Translations under genes and position numbers: made by a program
In this document: positions 8,863 through 18,432 of the stretch, in pieces
Layout: each line of letters opens with the position of its first letter
How positions within the stretch are numbered: position 1 is the stretch's first letter
Notes under the pieces: model-generated
What the model saw: the letters and a program-made list of their open reading frames with translations, nothing else
Databases searched by the model: none
Told to the model about the DNA's origin: nothing
Assembly (NCBI GenBank): GCA_020026375.1
Contig: JAHHQN010000008.1
Coordinates: forward strand, 8,741-72,740
Direction of reading: 5' to 3'
DNA from: Alistipes sp.
GTDB lineage: Bacteria; Bacteroidota; Bacteroidia; Bacteroidales; Rikenellaceae
DNA length: 64,000 nucleotides

Positions 8863-9978
8863 ATGTGCAGACATCTACTTTGTGCGACGATTGTGGCCGC
8901 CATGCTGACGGCCTGTCACCGAACGTCACCCTCCCGTCCGTCGCTTCCACGGCCGACCGTGACCGTCACATCGGCACAGGCCGACACACTGGCCCACCGA
9001 CAGAAATTCATCGGTATCCTGCAAAGCAACTACGACGCCGTCATACAACCGCGCATCAACGGTTTTCTGGCTTCGACAAACTACGACAGCGGCATGCCCG
9101 TCCGACGCGGACAGGTGTTGTTCACCATCGACCCCACCCCGCAGTCGACACAACTGCTGTCAGCCAGGGCGCAGCTGCAATCGGCCGAAGCCAAAGCCAT
9201 TGAAGCCCTCAACAACTATCGTCGTGCGCAGCCGCTGGCCAAAATCGACGCCATCAGCCTCTCGCAGCTCGACCAGTACACTGCCCAATACAAGGCGGCA
9301 CGCGCCGCTGTGGAGCTGGCACGGCAGGCCCACCGCAGGGCAACGACGGAGATGGGCTACACCATCATCTCGTCGCCCATCGACGGCATCATCGCACAGT
9401 CGGCCGTCAACGTGGGCGACTACATCGGTCCCGGCACTCAGTTCGGGGTGCTGACCACCATCTCCAACATCGACACCATGTCGGTGCAGGTAGCCATTCC
9501 CATGTCGGAGTATCTCTCGGCGCAGGGCCGCGAAGACGACATTTACGACAACCAGCATTTCCTCTCCGACATCACCCTGCAAACCGCCGACGGCGAAATC
9601 TATCCCTACAAGGGCATCTACGATTTCACACAGAAGGACATCGACTCCTCAACGGGAACCCTTATCATCGTGGTGAAGTTTCCCAATCCGCAGAAGGTTC
9701 TCAAACCCGGACAGTTCGCACGAATCAAGGCCGACATGGGACGTCCCCGACGCTACATCACCCTGCCCCAGCGATGTGTGAGCCAGCAGCAGGACATCAA
9801 CACGGTGTGGGTGATGACCCCCGACAGCGTCGTGCGACAGCGCATGGTCACACTCGGCGACACGTACCACAACCGCTGGTGCATCACCCACGGAGTGGAG
9901 GCAGGCGAGTGTGTCGTGGAGGCAGGCCGCCAACGGCTGCACGACGGAGAGAAAGTCAACCCCGTAAAATCACTGTGA
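8863..9978 (+). CDS. RND efflux periplasmic adaptor (membrane fusion protein, AcrA-type)
   Basis: This 371-residue lipoprotein has the signal peptide MCRHLLCATIVAAMLTAC with the lipobox Cys at residue 18. After the signal comes a lipoyl/barrel-sandwich half (QPRINGFLAS...GMPVRRGQVLFTIDP), an alpha-hairpin (about 95-160), the second lipoyl half (TIISSPIDGIIAQSAVNVGDYIGPG) and a beta-barrel/membrane-proximal part ending near VEAGRQRLHDGEKV. This order is that of AcrA/MexA adaptors bridging an inner-membrane pump to a TolC channel. The ATG at 8863 is preferred over the upstream TTG because it directly starts the signal peptide. One base separates its stop from the pump gene. Confidence 0.9.
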   Translation: MCRHLLCATIVAAMLTACHRTSPSRPSLPRPTVTVTSAQADTLAHRQKFIGILQSNYDAVIQPRINGFLASTNYDSGMPVRRGQVLFTIDPTPQSTQLLSARAQLQSAEAKAIEALNNYRRAQPLAKIDAISLSQLDQYTAQYKAARAAVELARQAHRRATTEMGYTIISSPIDGIIAQSAVNVGDYIGPGTQFGVLTTISNIDTMSVQVAIPMSEYLSAQGREDDIYDNQHFLSDITLQTADGEIYPYKGIYDFTQKDIDSSTGTLIIVVKFPNPQKVLKPGQFARIKADMGRPRRYITLPQRCVSQQQDINTVWVMTPDSVVRQRMVTLGDTYHNRWCITHGVEAGECVVEAGRQRLHDGEKVNPVKSL

Positions 9979-9979
9979 C

Positions 9980-12900
9980 ATGACACGATTCTTCATCTCC
10001 CGTCCGATATTCGCCATCTCGCTGGCGCTGGCCATCGTCATGGCCGGCCTTGTAGCCATAATGAGGCTGCCCATAGAGCAGTATCCCGACATCACGCCGC
10101 CCGTGGTGGAGGTGACCGCCTCCTATGAGGGTGCCGACGCGCAGACGGTCAACGATGCGGTGGCCACACCGCTGGCCGAGAGCATCATGGGTACGGAGCA
10201 TCTGCTCTATGTGAAGGCCACCTCGTCGAACGACGGCGAAATGGTGATGCAGGCCACCTTCGATATCGGCTCCGACCCCGACACGGACGCCATACTCACA
10301 CAAAACAACCTCTCCTCGGCAACGGCCCTGCTACCCGAAGCCGTCACACGGCAGGGTGTGGAGACCCGCAAGAGCATGACCGGATTTCTGATGGTCTACG
10401 CCCTCCACTCCGACGGCCGCTACAACGACGAATTTCTCTCGAACTACGCCTATCTCCACCTCCAGAGCCGTCTTCAGAAAATCGAGGGCGTGGGCAAGGT
10501 GTCGATTATGGGTGCAGGAGAGTATGCCATGCGCATCTGGCTCAAGCCCGACGTATTGCGTTACTACGGCCTTTCGGTGAGAGAGGTGACCTCCAAAATC
10601 AGAGAGCAGAGTGCCATATACCCTGCCGGACAGCTGGGAGCCGCCCCCACAGACGACGAAGTGACCTACACCTACACGGTAAGCACACCGCGACAGATTT
10701 CGTCGGCGCGCCAATTTGCCGACATCATCGTCCGCACTACCCCACAGGGCGAGCAAATCCGTCTGGGCGACATCGCCACGGTGGAACTCGGCAGCCAAAG
10801 CTATGGGGTGAAGTCGCAATTCGGCGACTCCCCCTCCACGCTGATTGTCATCTATCAGCAGCCGGGCAGCAATGCCATGCAGGTGGCCGGTGATGTCAGG
10901 CAGGTCATGGCGCAAATCGGGCAGCGGCTGCCCGAAGGAGTGGCCTACACCCCCATCATCGACACCACACAGAGCATCTCCGCAGGAGTCGGCGACATCT
11001 TCAAGACCCTGATCATCGCCCTTCTGCTGGTCATCGTCATCATCTACCTCTTTCTGGGCGAGTGGCGCGCCACGCTCATACCCGTCATCGCCATTCCCGT
11101 ATCGCTCATCGGTGCCTTCACTCTGTTTCCGATATTCGGATTCTCCATCAACATCATCTCGCTGCTGGGTCTGGTGCTGGCCATCGGTCTGGTGGTCGAC
11201 GATGCCATCGTGGTGGTGGAGGCCGTGCAGGTCAACATCGCCAAAGGCGAGACTCCGCAGCAGGCCGCCCTGCATGCCATGAAGAACGTCACCCCGCCCA
11301 TCATCGCCACCACGGTAGTGCTGATGGCCGTATTCATTCCCGTGTCGCTGACAGGAGGCATATCGGGACGGCTCTTTCAGCAGTTTTCGGTCACGATACT
11401 CATGGCCGTGGTCTTGTCGGCCGTCAATGCGCTGACCCTCTCTCCGGCTCTGGCTGCCGGACTGCTCCGTCCCTCGCAGCACAAGGCCTCGCTGCCGGAA
11501 CGATTTGACCGTCTCTTCACCCGGTTGACCCGACGCTACACCGCTACCGTTCCCCGATGGATTTCCCACATCGCGCGCACCGCCCTCTTCACGGCACTCG
11601 TGGCCGGCGCAGCCGTGGGACTGTGGGAGTATCTGCCGCAGGGATTCCTGCCCGAAGAGGACGAGGGATATGTGATGGTGGCCGTCTCCACACCCGAAGC
11701 CTCGTCGCTCGACGTGACCCTCGAGGCCATGCGTCATGCCGACAACATCGTCGCTGCGTTGCCCGATGTGGAGTCGACCTCCTTCGCCGCAGGTTACAAT
11801 ATGCTCACTGGAATAGCATCGACCAACAGCGGCATCATCTTCGCGCAGCTGAAAGACTACGCCGACCGCCGACTGACCGCCGGACAGACTGCCGAGCGGC
11901 TCAACGGCATGCTCTACATGGAGGTTCCCGAGGCGGAGTGCTTCGCCTTCATTCCGCCCTCCATTCCCGGACTCGGCACCACATCGGGCATAGAGGTGGA
12001 GGTGCAGGACACCGAAGGAAAGGGGACGGCCTATCTGGCCGCTGCATGTGACAGTCTCATCGGGGCATTGCGGCAGTCGCCCCTCATCGCCTCGGTGACC
12101 ACACAGTTCGATGCCGGCGTACCGCACCGACAACTGAAAATCGACTCGGAACATGCAGAGGCACTGGATGTTGACACCGGAGCACTCTATGCCGAACTGT
12201 CGGCACTGCTCGGCGGCGAGTACATCAACAATTTCACCCGTTACGGAAGACTCTACCGCACCTATGTGCAGGCCGCGCCCGAATACCGTGCCGACAAGGA
12301 CTTCACCAGGCATTACTTCATACCCTCCTCATCGGGGAAATCCGTTCCGCTGGCCACGTTCGCACAGGTGACCGACACCGTGGAGCCGTCGTATGTCGCA
12401 CAGTTCAACCTCTACCGTTCGATAGCCCTCACCGTCATACCCCGCAAGGGAGCATCGACACAAAGTGTGATGGAGGAAATCACCCTCACGCCGGAAAAGT
12501 GCTGCCGCAGGACATCACCACGGCCTGGAGCGGCACCTCGTATCAGGAAGCACACGCCTCGTCGCGACAGTGGATTACCTACCTCTCGGCTCTGCTGTTC
12601 GTGTTCCTCGCGCTGGCCGCCCTCTACGAGTCGTGGTCGCTGCCGCTGGCCATACTCCTCGGTGTGCCGATTGCCGTGGTCGGAGCATTGGGACTGACCG
12701 CGGCCGTCCATCAGGCTGACCCCAAGTACATCAACGACATCTACATGCAGATATCCATCATCATGCTCATCGGACTGGCGGCCAAGAACGCCATTCTGGT
12801 GGTCGAATATGCCGTCCGCCTGCGCCGCGAGGAGCAGAAGGAGGTGCTGGAGGCGGCGGTCGAGGCGGCCGGCATGCGACTGCGCCCCATCATCATGACC

Positions 12901-13086
12901 GCGCTGGCCTTCCTGCTCGGCGTGATGCCCCTGGTCTTCGCCAACGGCGTTTACTCCACGGCACGCAACATCATGGGTGTGGCGTTGGTGGGCGGCATGC
13001 TGCTATCTACATTTATGGGGATATTCCTCTATCCGGCACTCTACTTCATGTTGCAACACAAACGTAAAAAAACAGCGGCGAAATGA
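9980..13086 (+). pseudogene. RND efflux pump (AcrB/HAE1 family), interrupted by a -1 frameshift
   Basis: Two reading frames together encode a normal-length AcrB-type transporter of about 1035 residues. The first frame runs from ATG 9980 to about 12498, then goes out of frame and stops at 12697. The rest continues in the other frame from about 12499 to 13086. Homology joins at a run of four A (12495-12498): one extra A would give TPEKVLPQDITTAW and a single continuous protein. The first part has the N-terminal pump signature and the proton-relay Asp pair (GLVVDDAIVVVE, near 406). The second has the TM10-12 part with its Lys (GLAAKNAILVVEY). As written, the last third of the second membrane domain would be lost, so the pump should be inactive. 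A sequencing or assembly indel is the simplest alternative. Confidence 0.85.
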
Positions 13087-14465
13087 AAACTAAAATACTC
13101 GCAATGGGGTGCATGCTGCTTGCGGCGGCCTGCTCACCCCGTCTGAATCCCCCTCAGGTGGAGATTCCGCAACACTACATACACCGCAACGACATCGTCG
13201 CGACGGCGGACGGTATCGCCGACGGGAAGATGTGGTGGACAATTTTCGGCGACACCACCCTCAACCGTCTCATAGAGAAGGCTCTCGACAAGAACCACGA
13301 AGTGGAGGAGGCCGCTCTGCGCATCGGTCAGGCACGCGCACAATGGCAAATCACCCGCGCGGCATTCCTGCCCCAAATCGGCATGGCGGTGGAGGCCGAA
13401 GGCGAATACACAACACCGCTGGGGGTGGAGCAGACCTACTCCGTGACCCCGACCATCGACTGGGAGGTGTCGTTGTTCGGCGCACTGCGGCAGAGCAAAC
13501 GCATGGCTCGCGCACAGGTAGCCGCCACACAATGGGCCCTCGAGGGGGTGAGACTCTCGCTGGCGGCCGAGGTGGCCACGCTCTACTACACGATGGCCGA
13601 ATATCAGCACCATCTCGACATTGCTCAACGCACCACCGAGCTGCGACAGGCTTCGGCCGCCCTCATCGACTCAATGTTCCGCTACGGAATGTCGGGCGGT
13701 GTGGCTCCCGAGCAGGCACGGAGTCTGGTCTACACCTCGCAGGCCGACATCAGCAAATACCGTCAGGCCGTGGAGCAGAGCCGTTTGAGCATGAACGTCT
13801 TGCTGGGCGAGCTGCCCGAAAAGGGGGTGGCACATACCACCGGCGAAGAGTCGTTCGACGAGGCACGCATCGCCCCCATACCCATAGGCTTGCCCTCGGA
13901 GCTGCTGCGACGCCGTCCCGACATCATGGAGGCACATTTCAGAGTGGAGGCCGCCGCCGCAAAGGCCGGTGTGGCACGGCGCATGCGCTTCCCCTCGTTG
14001 TCGCTCACCACCAAAGGCGGCATGGAATCGTCGTCGCTCAAAAAGCTGGTGCAGGGGCAGGAGTGGACATGGGACGTAGCCGGGTCACTCACCGCTCCGC
14101 TCTTTGCCTTCGGAAAGCTGAAGGCACAGGAGAGGGCCGCCGTCACGGAGTACGAAATCACCGTGAGCCAATACCAATCAACGGTAATAAACGCCTTTGC
14201 GGAGGTGGAAAAGGCGTTGGTGGCCATATCGACCCAGCGCGAGGAGTGCCGAATGATCAAGGCGTTGACACAGACCAACTACCGCATTGCGGGAATGGCC
14301 GAAGCCCTCTATCGGAGCGGCTTCTCGTCGTACCTCGATGTCATTGACGCACAGCGAAATCTATACACCACACGCATGCAGTACACCAACCTCATGGTGC
14401 AGCAGTACATCAACTACATCACCCTCATAAAAGCACTCGGCGGCGGGTGGGAAAAAGCACAGTGA
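13083..14465 (+). CDS. Outer-membrane efflux channel, NodT/OprM (TolC) family lipoprotein
   Basis: This 460-residue protein has a lipoprotein signal (GCMLLAAAC, Cys17). It has the two-fold repeated outer-membrane-factor architecture, with alpha-barrel helices rich in Ala/Glu/Gln. Family pieces are DGKMWWTIFGDTTLNRLIEKAL at the start, the IGLPSELLRRRPDI block near 265-280 and the GFSSYLDVIDAQRNLY block near the end. It supplies the outer-membrane exit duct for the preceding adaptor and pump. Its ATG overlaps the stop of the pump gene (ATGA), implying translational coupling. If the pump frameshift is real, this channel may lack its dedicated pump. Confidence 0.9.
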   Translation: MKTKILAMGCMLLAAACSPRLNPPQVEIPQHYIHRNDIVATADGIADGKMWWTIFGDTTLNRLIEKALDKNHEVEEAALRIGQARAQWQITRAAFLPQIGMAVEAEGEYTTPLGVEQTYSVTPTIDWEVSLFGALRQSKRMARAQVAATQWALEGVRLSLAAEVATLYYTMAEYQHHLDIAQRTTELRQASAALIDSMFRYGMSGGVAPEQARSLVYTSQADISKYRQAVEQSRLSMNVLLGELPEKGVAHTTGEESFDEARIAPIPIGLPSELLRRRPDIMEAHFRVEAAAAKAGVARRMRFPSLSLTTKGGMESSSLKKLVQGQEWTWDVAGSLTAPLFAFGKLKAQERAAVTEYEITVSQYQSTVINAFAEVEKALVAISTQREECRMIKALTQTNYRIAGMAEALYRSGFSSYLDVIDAQRNLYTTRMQYTNLMVQQYINYITLIKALGGGWEKAQ

Positions 14466-14488
14466 GGGAGAATACCTACATATAATGA

Positions 14489-14519
14489 TTGTTCGTTCTG
14501 TCAAAAAAACGTATCTTTG
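14489..14519 (+). promoter_or_regulatory. Promoter for feoAB (TTG - 20 bp - TATCTTTG)
   Basis: TATCTTTG at 14512-14519 with TTG at 14489-14491, 21 bases before the ATG at 14541. I could not recognise a Fur or DtxR site. Confidence 0.6.
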
Positions 14520-14540
14520 GCGGCAAAACAATCATAAGAA

Positions 14541-16991
14541 ATGCGTCTATCAGAATTGAAGACAGGTGAATCGGCCACGATTCTCAAGGTATCGGGTCAT
14601 GGCGGATTCCGTCGAAGAATCATGGAGATGGGTTTTGTGCGCGGACAGCGTGTGGAGGTGATTCTCAATGCACCGCTCAAAGATCCCATCGAATACAAGA
14701 TTATGGGTTACGACATATCGCTGCGCCGCAGTGAGGCCGACATGGTGAAGGTCATCTCGGACAGCGAGGCTCGCGAATTCATCACCGAACCCCACACCCA
14801 TCACCACCATCACAGTGTCAATCCTGACCTGCTGCCCGAAAGTCTCAGGAACCATCACGACCACGAACCGCACTACCGTACGGTGAATGACGTGGTGCAG
14901 CATCAGAGCCACACCATCAACGTGGCACTGGTGGGAAACCCCAACAGCGGCAAAACCTCGCTGTTCAACGCCATATCGGGCGGCCACGAACATGTGGGCA
15001 ATTACAGTGGTGTGACAGTGGGTGCCAAGACCGGCTCGTACACCTACAAGGGTTACCATTTCAAAATTACCGACCTGCCGGGTACCTATGCCCTCTCGGC
15101 ATACACCCCCGAAGAGCGTTACGTCAGAAGCCACATCGCCGAACAGAACCCCGATGTCATCATCAACTCGGTGGTGGCCTCGAACCTCAAGCGCAACCTC
15201 TATCTGACCACCGAACTCATCGACATCAACCCCCGTATGGTGGTGGCACTGAACATGTACGATGAGTTGGAGCAGAGCGGTGCCAAACTCGACTACGACT
15301 CGCTGGGCAAGATGCTCGGTGTGCCGATGGTGCCGGTGGAGGCCCGCAACAACAAGGGTATAGAGGATTTGCTCGACACGGTGATTGCCGTGTATGAGAA
15401 CCGCGACGAAAGAGTGCGCCATATCCACATCTACCAGGGTTCGGTGGTGGAGGAGAGTCTGCGCAAGCTCAACGACGACATGAGCGCACACCGCGACCAG
15501 CTGCCCAAGAGCTTTCCGCCGCGCTACTATGCGATGAAAATGCTCGAAAAGGACCAGCAGATAGAGTCCGTGCTGAAGAAGTGCGAACGCTATGCAACAT
15601 GGGCAGAAATCAGCACACAGGAGGCCAAGCGCATTGCCGATGCCCTGGGTGAGGACGCCGAAACGGCCTTCACCAATCAGAAATACGGCTTCATATCGGG
15701 TGCGCTGAAGGAGACGCTCACCCCCGGAAAACACGAGGAGGCCTCGGTGACCATGCTCATCGACGCCTTTGCCACCCACAAGCTGTGGGGATTCCCCATC
15801 TTCTTTGCCGTGATGTGGCTCATGTTCTGGTGTACCTTCGAGCTGGGTGCCTATCCGCAGGAGTGGATTGACTCGCTCATCGGACTCATCAGCAGCGGAT
15901 TGGACAAGGTGCTGCCCTCCGGCACACTGCGCGACCTGCTCGTCGACGGTATCATCGGCGGTGTGGGTGCGGTCATCGTGTTCCTGCCCAACATCATGAT
16001 TCTCTATCTCTTCATCGCGTTCATGGAGGATTCGGGATATCTGGCCCGCGCGGCCTTCATCATGGATAAAATCATGCACCGCATAGGTCTCCACGGAAAA
16101 TCATTCATACCGATGATTATGGGCTTCGGCTGCAATGTGCCGGCCATCATGGCCTGCCGCACCATCGAAAGCCGAAGCAGCCGACTGATTACCATCTTCA
16201 TCACGCCGTTCATGTCGTGCAGCGCAAGAATACCTATATATATATTGCTCACCGGCACGTTCTTCTCACAGAAGGCCAGCATGGTGATGATGGGACTCTA
16301 TGTGCTGGGCATTCTGATGGCTGTGGTAACCGCCAAACTCATGCGCCGCTTCCTCTTCCCGGTGGACGAAACCCCCTTTGTGATGGAGTTGCCGCCCTAC
16401 CGTCTGCCAACGATGCGCACCACACTGATTCACATGTGGGAGAAGTGCGCACAGTATCTGAAAAAGATGGGCGGCATGATTCTCATCGCCTCGGTACTCG
16501 TGTGGTTCCTGAGCTACTACCCCCGTTCGGAGCAGCCCGTATCGTCGACCGTACACTACGAAAATTCGTATCTGGGCAAAATCGGAAAGGCCTGTGAACC
16601 GATATTCGAACCTATGGGTCTGAACTGGAAGGCCGGTGTGTCGATTGTGTCGGGTGTGGCGGCCAAGGAGATTGTGGTCAGCACACTGGGCGTACTCTAC
16701 GCCGAGGAGAGCAACACGGGAACCGTCACCGATGAAGATCAGTGGGCCGAAGAGCAGCTCAACAACCTGCCGGCTCGACTCAAGGCCAGCGGCGACTTCC
16801 CCGAAGAGACCGCCACGGCATCGGTACTGGCGTTCCTGGTATTCATTCTGCTCTACTTCCCCTGCATCGCCTCCGTGACGGCCATCGGCGCGGAAGCCGG
16901 CTGGAAATGGGCCGTCGCCGAGGGAGTCTACAACACCCTGCTGGCCTGGTTGATGGCATGGGGTACCTATCACCTCGTACTCTTATTCTGA
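14541..16991 (+). CDS. feoB: Ferrous iron transporter, FeoA-FeoB fusion
   Basis: This 816-residue protein starts with a FeoA (SH3-like) domain of about 75 residues (MRLSELKTGESATILKV...). A His-rich linker near 87-115 (HTHHHHHS, NHHDHEPH) connects it to FeoB. The cytosolic G-domain has G1 GNPNSGKTS near 132, G3 DLPGTYALS and G4 NMYDELE. The rest is the polytopic iron permease with Gate-type repeats (e.g. GFGCNVPAIMACRTIES, VSGVAAKEIVVSTLGVL). It imports Fe2+ across the inner membrane, coupled to nucleotide hydrolysis. FeoA-FeoB fusion is common in Bacteroidetes. The Cys-rich FeoB partner follows 6 bases downstream. Confidence 0.95.
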   Translation: MRLSELKTGESATILKVSGHGGFRRRIMEMGFVRGQRVEVILNAPLKDPIEYKIMGYDISLRRSEADMVKVISDSEAREFITEPHTHHHHHSVNPDLLPESLRNHHDHEPHYRTVNDVVQHQSHTINVALVGNPNSGKTSLFNAISGGHEHVGNYSGVTVGAKTGSYTYKGYHFKITDLPGTYALSAYTPEERYVRSHIAEQNPDVIINSVVASNLKRNLYLTTELIDINPRMVVALNMYDELEQSGAKLDYDSLGKMLGVPMVPVEARNNKGIEDLLDTVIAVYENRDERVRHIHIYQGSVVEESLRKLNDDMSAHRDQLPKSFPPRYYAMKMLEKDQQIESVLKKCERYATWAEISTQEAKRIADALGEDAETAFTNQKYGFISGALKETLTPGKHEEASVTMLIDAFATHKLWGFPIFFAVMWLMFWCTFELGAYPQEWIDSLIGLISSGLDKVLPSGTLRDLLVDGIIGGVGAVIVFLPNIMILYLFIAFMEDSGYLARAAFIMDKIMHRIGLHGKSFIPMIMGFGCNVPAIMACRTIESRSSRLITIFITPFMSCSARIPIYILLTGTFFSQKASMVMMGLYVLGILMAVVTAKLMRRFLFPVDETPFVMELPPYRLPTMRTTLIHMWEKCAQYLKKMGGMILIASVLVWFLSYYPRSEQPVSSTVHYENSYLGKIGKACEPIFEPMGLNWKAGVSIVSGVAAKEIVVSTLGVLYAEESNTGTVTDEDQWAEEQLNNLPARLKASGDFPEETATASVLAFLVFILLYFPCIASVTAIGAEAGWKWAVAEGVYNTLLAWLMAWGTYHLVLLF

Positions 16992-16997
16992 AAGAAA

Positions 16998-17174
16998 ATG
17001 AACTGGCAAGATTACATCGTGGGAGCCATCGTGGCGGTGGCCGTCGTGCTGGCCGTGCGCCACTTCGTGCAGATTGCCCGCGGCAAGAAAAGCGGTTGCT
17101 CGTCATGCGGTAGCAGCCACTGTCACTGCAACGACAAGACTTGCGGAAACCACCCGCAACAAAAAGAAGAATAA
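16998..17174 (+). CDS. FeoB-associated Cys-rich membrane protein
   Basis: This 58-residue protein begins MNWQDYIVGAIVAVAVVLAV (one transmembrane helix, about 7-25). A short basic stretch and a Cys/His-rich tail follow (GCSSCGSSHCHCNDKTCG: five Cys and two His in about 19 residues). It matches the small FeoB-associated Cys-rich membrane proteins (FeoC/P-like position) encoded directly after feoB in Bacteroidetes. The tail could bind metal or an Fe-S cluster (inference). ATG 16998 is 6 bases after the feoB stop, and a terminator follows the gene. Confidence 0.88.
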   Translation: MNWQDYIVGAIVAVAVVLAVRHFVQIARGKKSGCSSCGSSHCHCNDKTCGNHPQQKEE

Positions 17175-17198
17175 CACATTTTTTCACACACTAATCGG

Positions 17199-17246
17199 CA
17201 CCGATTTTCCTATGCCTCAAGCGGATAGGAAAGTCGGTGTTTTTTA
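17199..17246 (+). terminator. Terminator of the feo operon
   Basis: CACCGATTTTCCTAT (17199-17213) pairs with ATAGGAAAGTCGGTG (17225-17239) with one G-T pair. Six or more T follow. Confidence 0.85.
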
Positions 17247-17306
17247 TATATTAAACTTTTTTAATATTTTTAACACCTCAGCGAAACACTTAATAAAATT
17301 GTTGAT

Positions 17307-17314
17307 TATCTTTG
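17307..17314 (+). promoter_or_regulatory. TAnnTTTG -7 element just ahead of lrgA
   Basis: TATCTTTG ends only 8 bases before the ATG at 17323, so the transcript may be almost leaderless. No good -33 box is seen. Confidence 0.45.
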
Positions 17315-17322
17315 CGCCCATC

Positions 17323-17670
17323 ATGAACGGAATATTCTTTATATTGCTTTTCTGGCTGCTGGGCAACGGACTCAGCACACTGACAGGCGGCTACATCTCG
17401 GGCAACATCATCGGCATGATTCTGCTCTTTGCCTCGCTCTGTCTCAAATGGGTGAAACCCGAAACCATACGCCCGGCCGCCCGCTTCCTGCTCGGCTCGA
17501 TGGCCCTGTTCTTCGTCCCCTACGGTGTGGGACTCATCGACTCGTATCAGGTCATCATGGACAACCTGATGGCCATCGTCGTGTCGGGAATCGTCTCCAC
17601 CATTCTGGTCCTGCTGGTGGCAGGACGCACCTTCCAGAGTCTTAATCACAGAAAACTGAGAAAGAAATGA
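17323..17670 (+). CDS. lrgA: CidA/LrgA-family membrane protein
   Basis: This 115-residue protein has four hydrophobic helices, the normal size and topology of LrgA/CidA. Family-like pieces are GGYISGNIIGMILLFASL near the start and FLLGSMALFFVPYGVGLIDSY in the middle, close to the conserved FFVPxGV motif. In Gram-positives LrgAB/CidAB are holin/antiholin-like proteins affecting murein hydrolase export; homologous pairs also transport pyruvate or glycolate. The start is taken at MNGIFFILLFW because it gives family length, although the frame is open further upstream. It overlaps lrgB by four bases. Confidence 0.85.
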   Translation: MNGIFFILLFWLLGNGLSTLTGGYISGNIIGMILLFASLCLKWVKPETIRPAARFLLGSMALFFVPYGVGLIDSYQVIMDNLMAIVVSGIVSTILVLLVAGRTFQSLNHRKLRKK

Positions 17671-18359
17671 ACAAATTTTTCACGTCGGACCTCTTTCTGG
17701 TCACCCTCACCGTCAGCCTCTACTGTCTGGGAGGAGTCTTCTACCGCCGCATCAAGCAGCCGCTGACCCACCCCGTACTGCTGACCTTCGTCACGCTGAT
17801 TGTCTTTCTCAAATTCACGGACATTCCCTACTCTCGATACAAGGAGGCCACCGAAATGCTCAACTTCGCACTCGGTATGTCGGTGGTGGCTCTCGGCTAT
17901 CTGCTCTACGAACAGCTCGAAAGAATGAGAAGCTGTCTGATTCCCGTCACCATCGCCACCTTCGCAGGCTGCATCATCGGTGTGTTGAGCGTGGTTTACA
18001 TCGCCAAGGCCTTCGGCACGGAGCGCGAGATTCTCAACTCCATCGCCCCCAAGTCGGTCACCGTCCCCATTGCAGTGTCGGTGTCGGGCCCGCTGGGCGG
18101 TAATGTCTCCATCACCTCGGTGGTGGTCTTCTGTGTCGGCATCTTCGGCAGTATCTTCGGAGAGTCGATACTCCGATTGTCGGGCATCAACGACCCCGAA
18201 GCCCGCGGTTTTGCCCTCGGAGCGGCGGCCCACGGTATCGGAACGGCTCGCGCCATAGAAATCGGAGCTGTCGAGGGAGCATTGAGCGGACTGGCCATGG
18301 CACTCATGGGTTTGGCCACCGCAACACTTATGCCCCTGATGGAAAAATATTTATATTAA
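17667..18359 (+). CDS. lrgB: LrgB-family membrane protein
   Basis: This 230-residue polytopic inner-membrane protein is typical for LrgB/CidB/YohK. Recognisable blocks are LNSIAPKSVTVPIAVSVS and RGFALGAAAHGIGTARAIE, both strongly conserved in the family (PKSVTTPIA; GxxxHxxGTA). It forms the partner of the preceding LrgA; the ATGA overlap indicates coupled translation. The transported substrate is unknown here. Pyruvate/glycolate-type transport is the best-supported activity of relatives, and cell-lysis control is the older proposal. Confidence 0.9.
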   Translation: MNKFFTSDLFLVTLTVSLYCLGGVFYRRIKQPLTHPVLLTFVTLIVFLKFTDIPYSRYKEATEMLNFALGMSVVALGYLLYEQLERMRSCLIPVTIATFAGCIIGVLSVVYIAKAFGTEREILNSIAPKSVTVPIAVSVSGPLGGNVSITSVVVFCVGIFGSIFGESILRLSGINDPEARGFALGAAAHGIGTARAIEIGAVEGALSGLAMALMGLATATLMPLMEKYLY

Positions 18360-18386
18360 ATTTCGGTAAAATCCTCAAATTATTGT

Positions 18387-18394
18387 TACCTTTG
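18387..18394 (+). promoter_or_regulatory. TAnnTTTG -7 element for the AspT/YidE-type transporter
   Basis: TACCTTTG, 39 bases before the ATG at 18433. Confidence 0.5.
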
Positions 18395-18432
18395 CCGTTA
18401 ATATGGTTAATCAAAGATAACAACTCGACAAA

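Noticed and set aside
12490..12502. Programmed -1 frameshifting in the RND pump gene
   Set aside because: The GGAAAAG context is not a good X-XXY-YYZ slippery site and I see no downstream structure of the expected kind. A one-base deletion explains it more simply.
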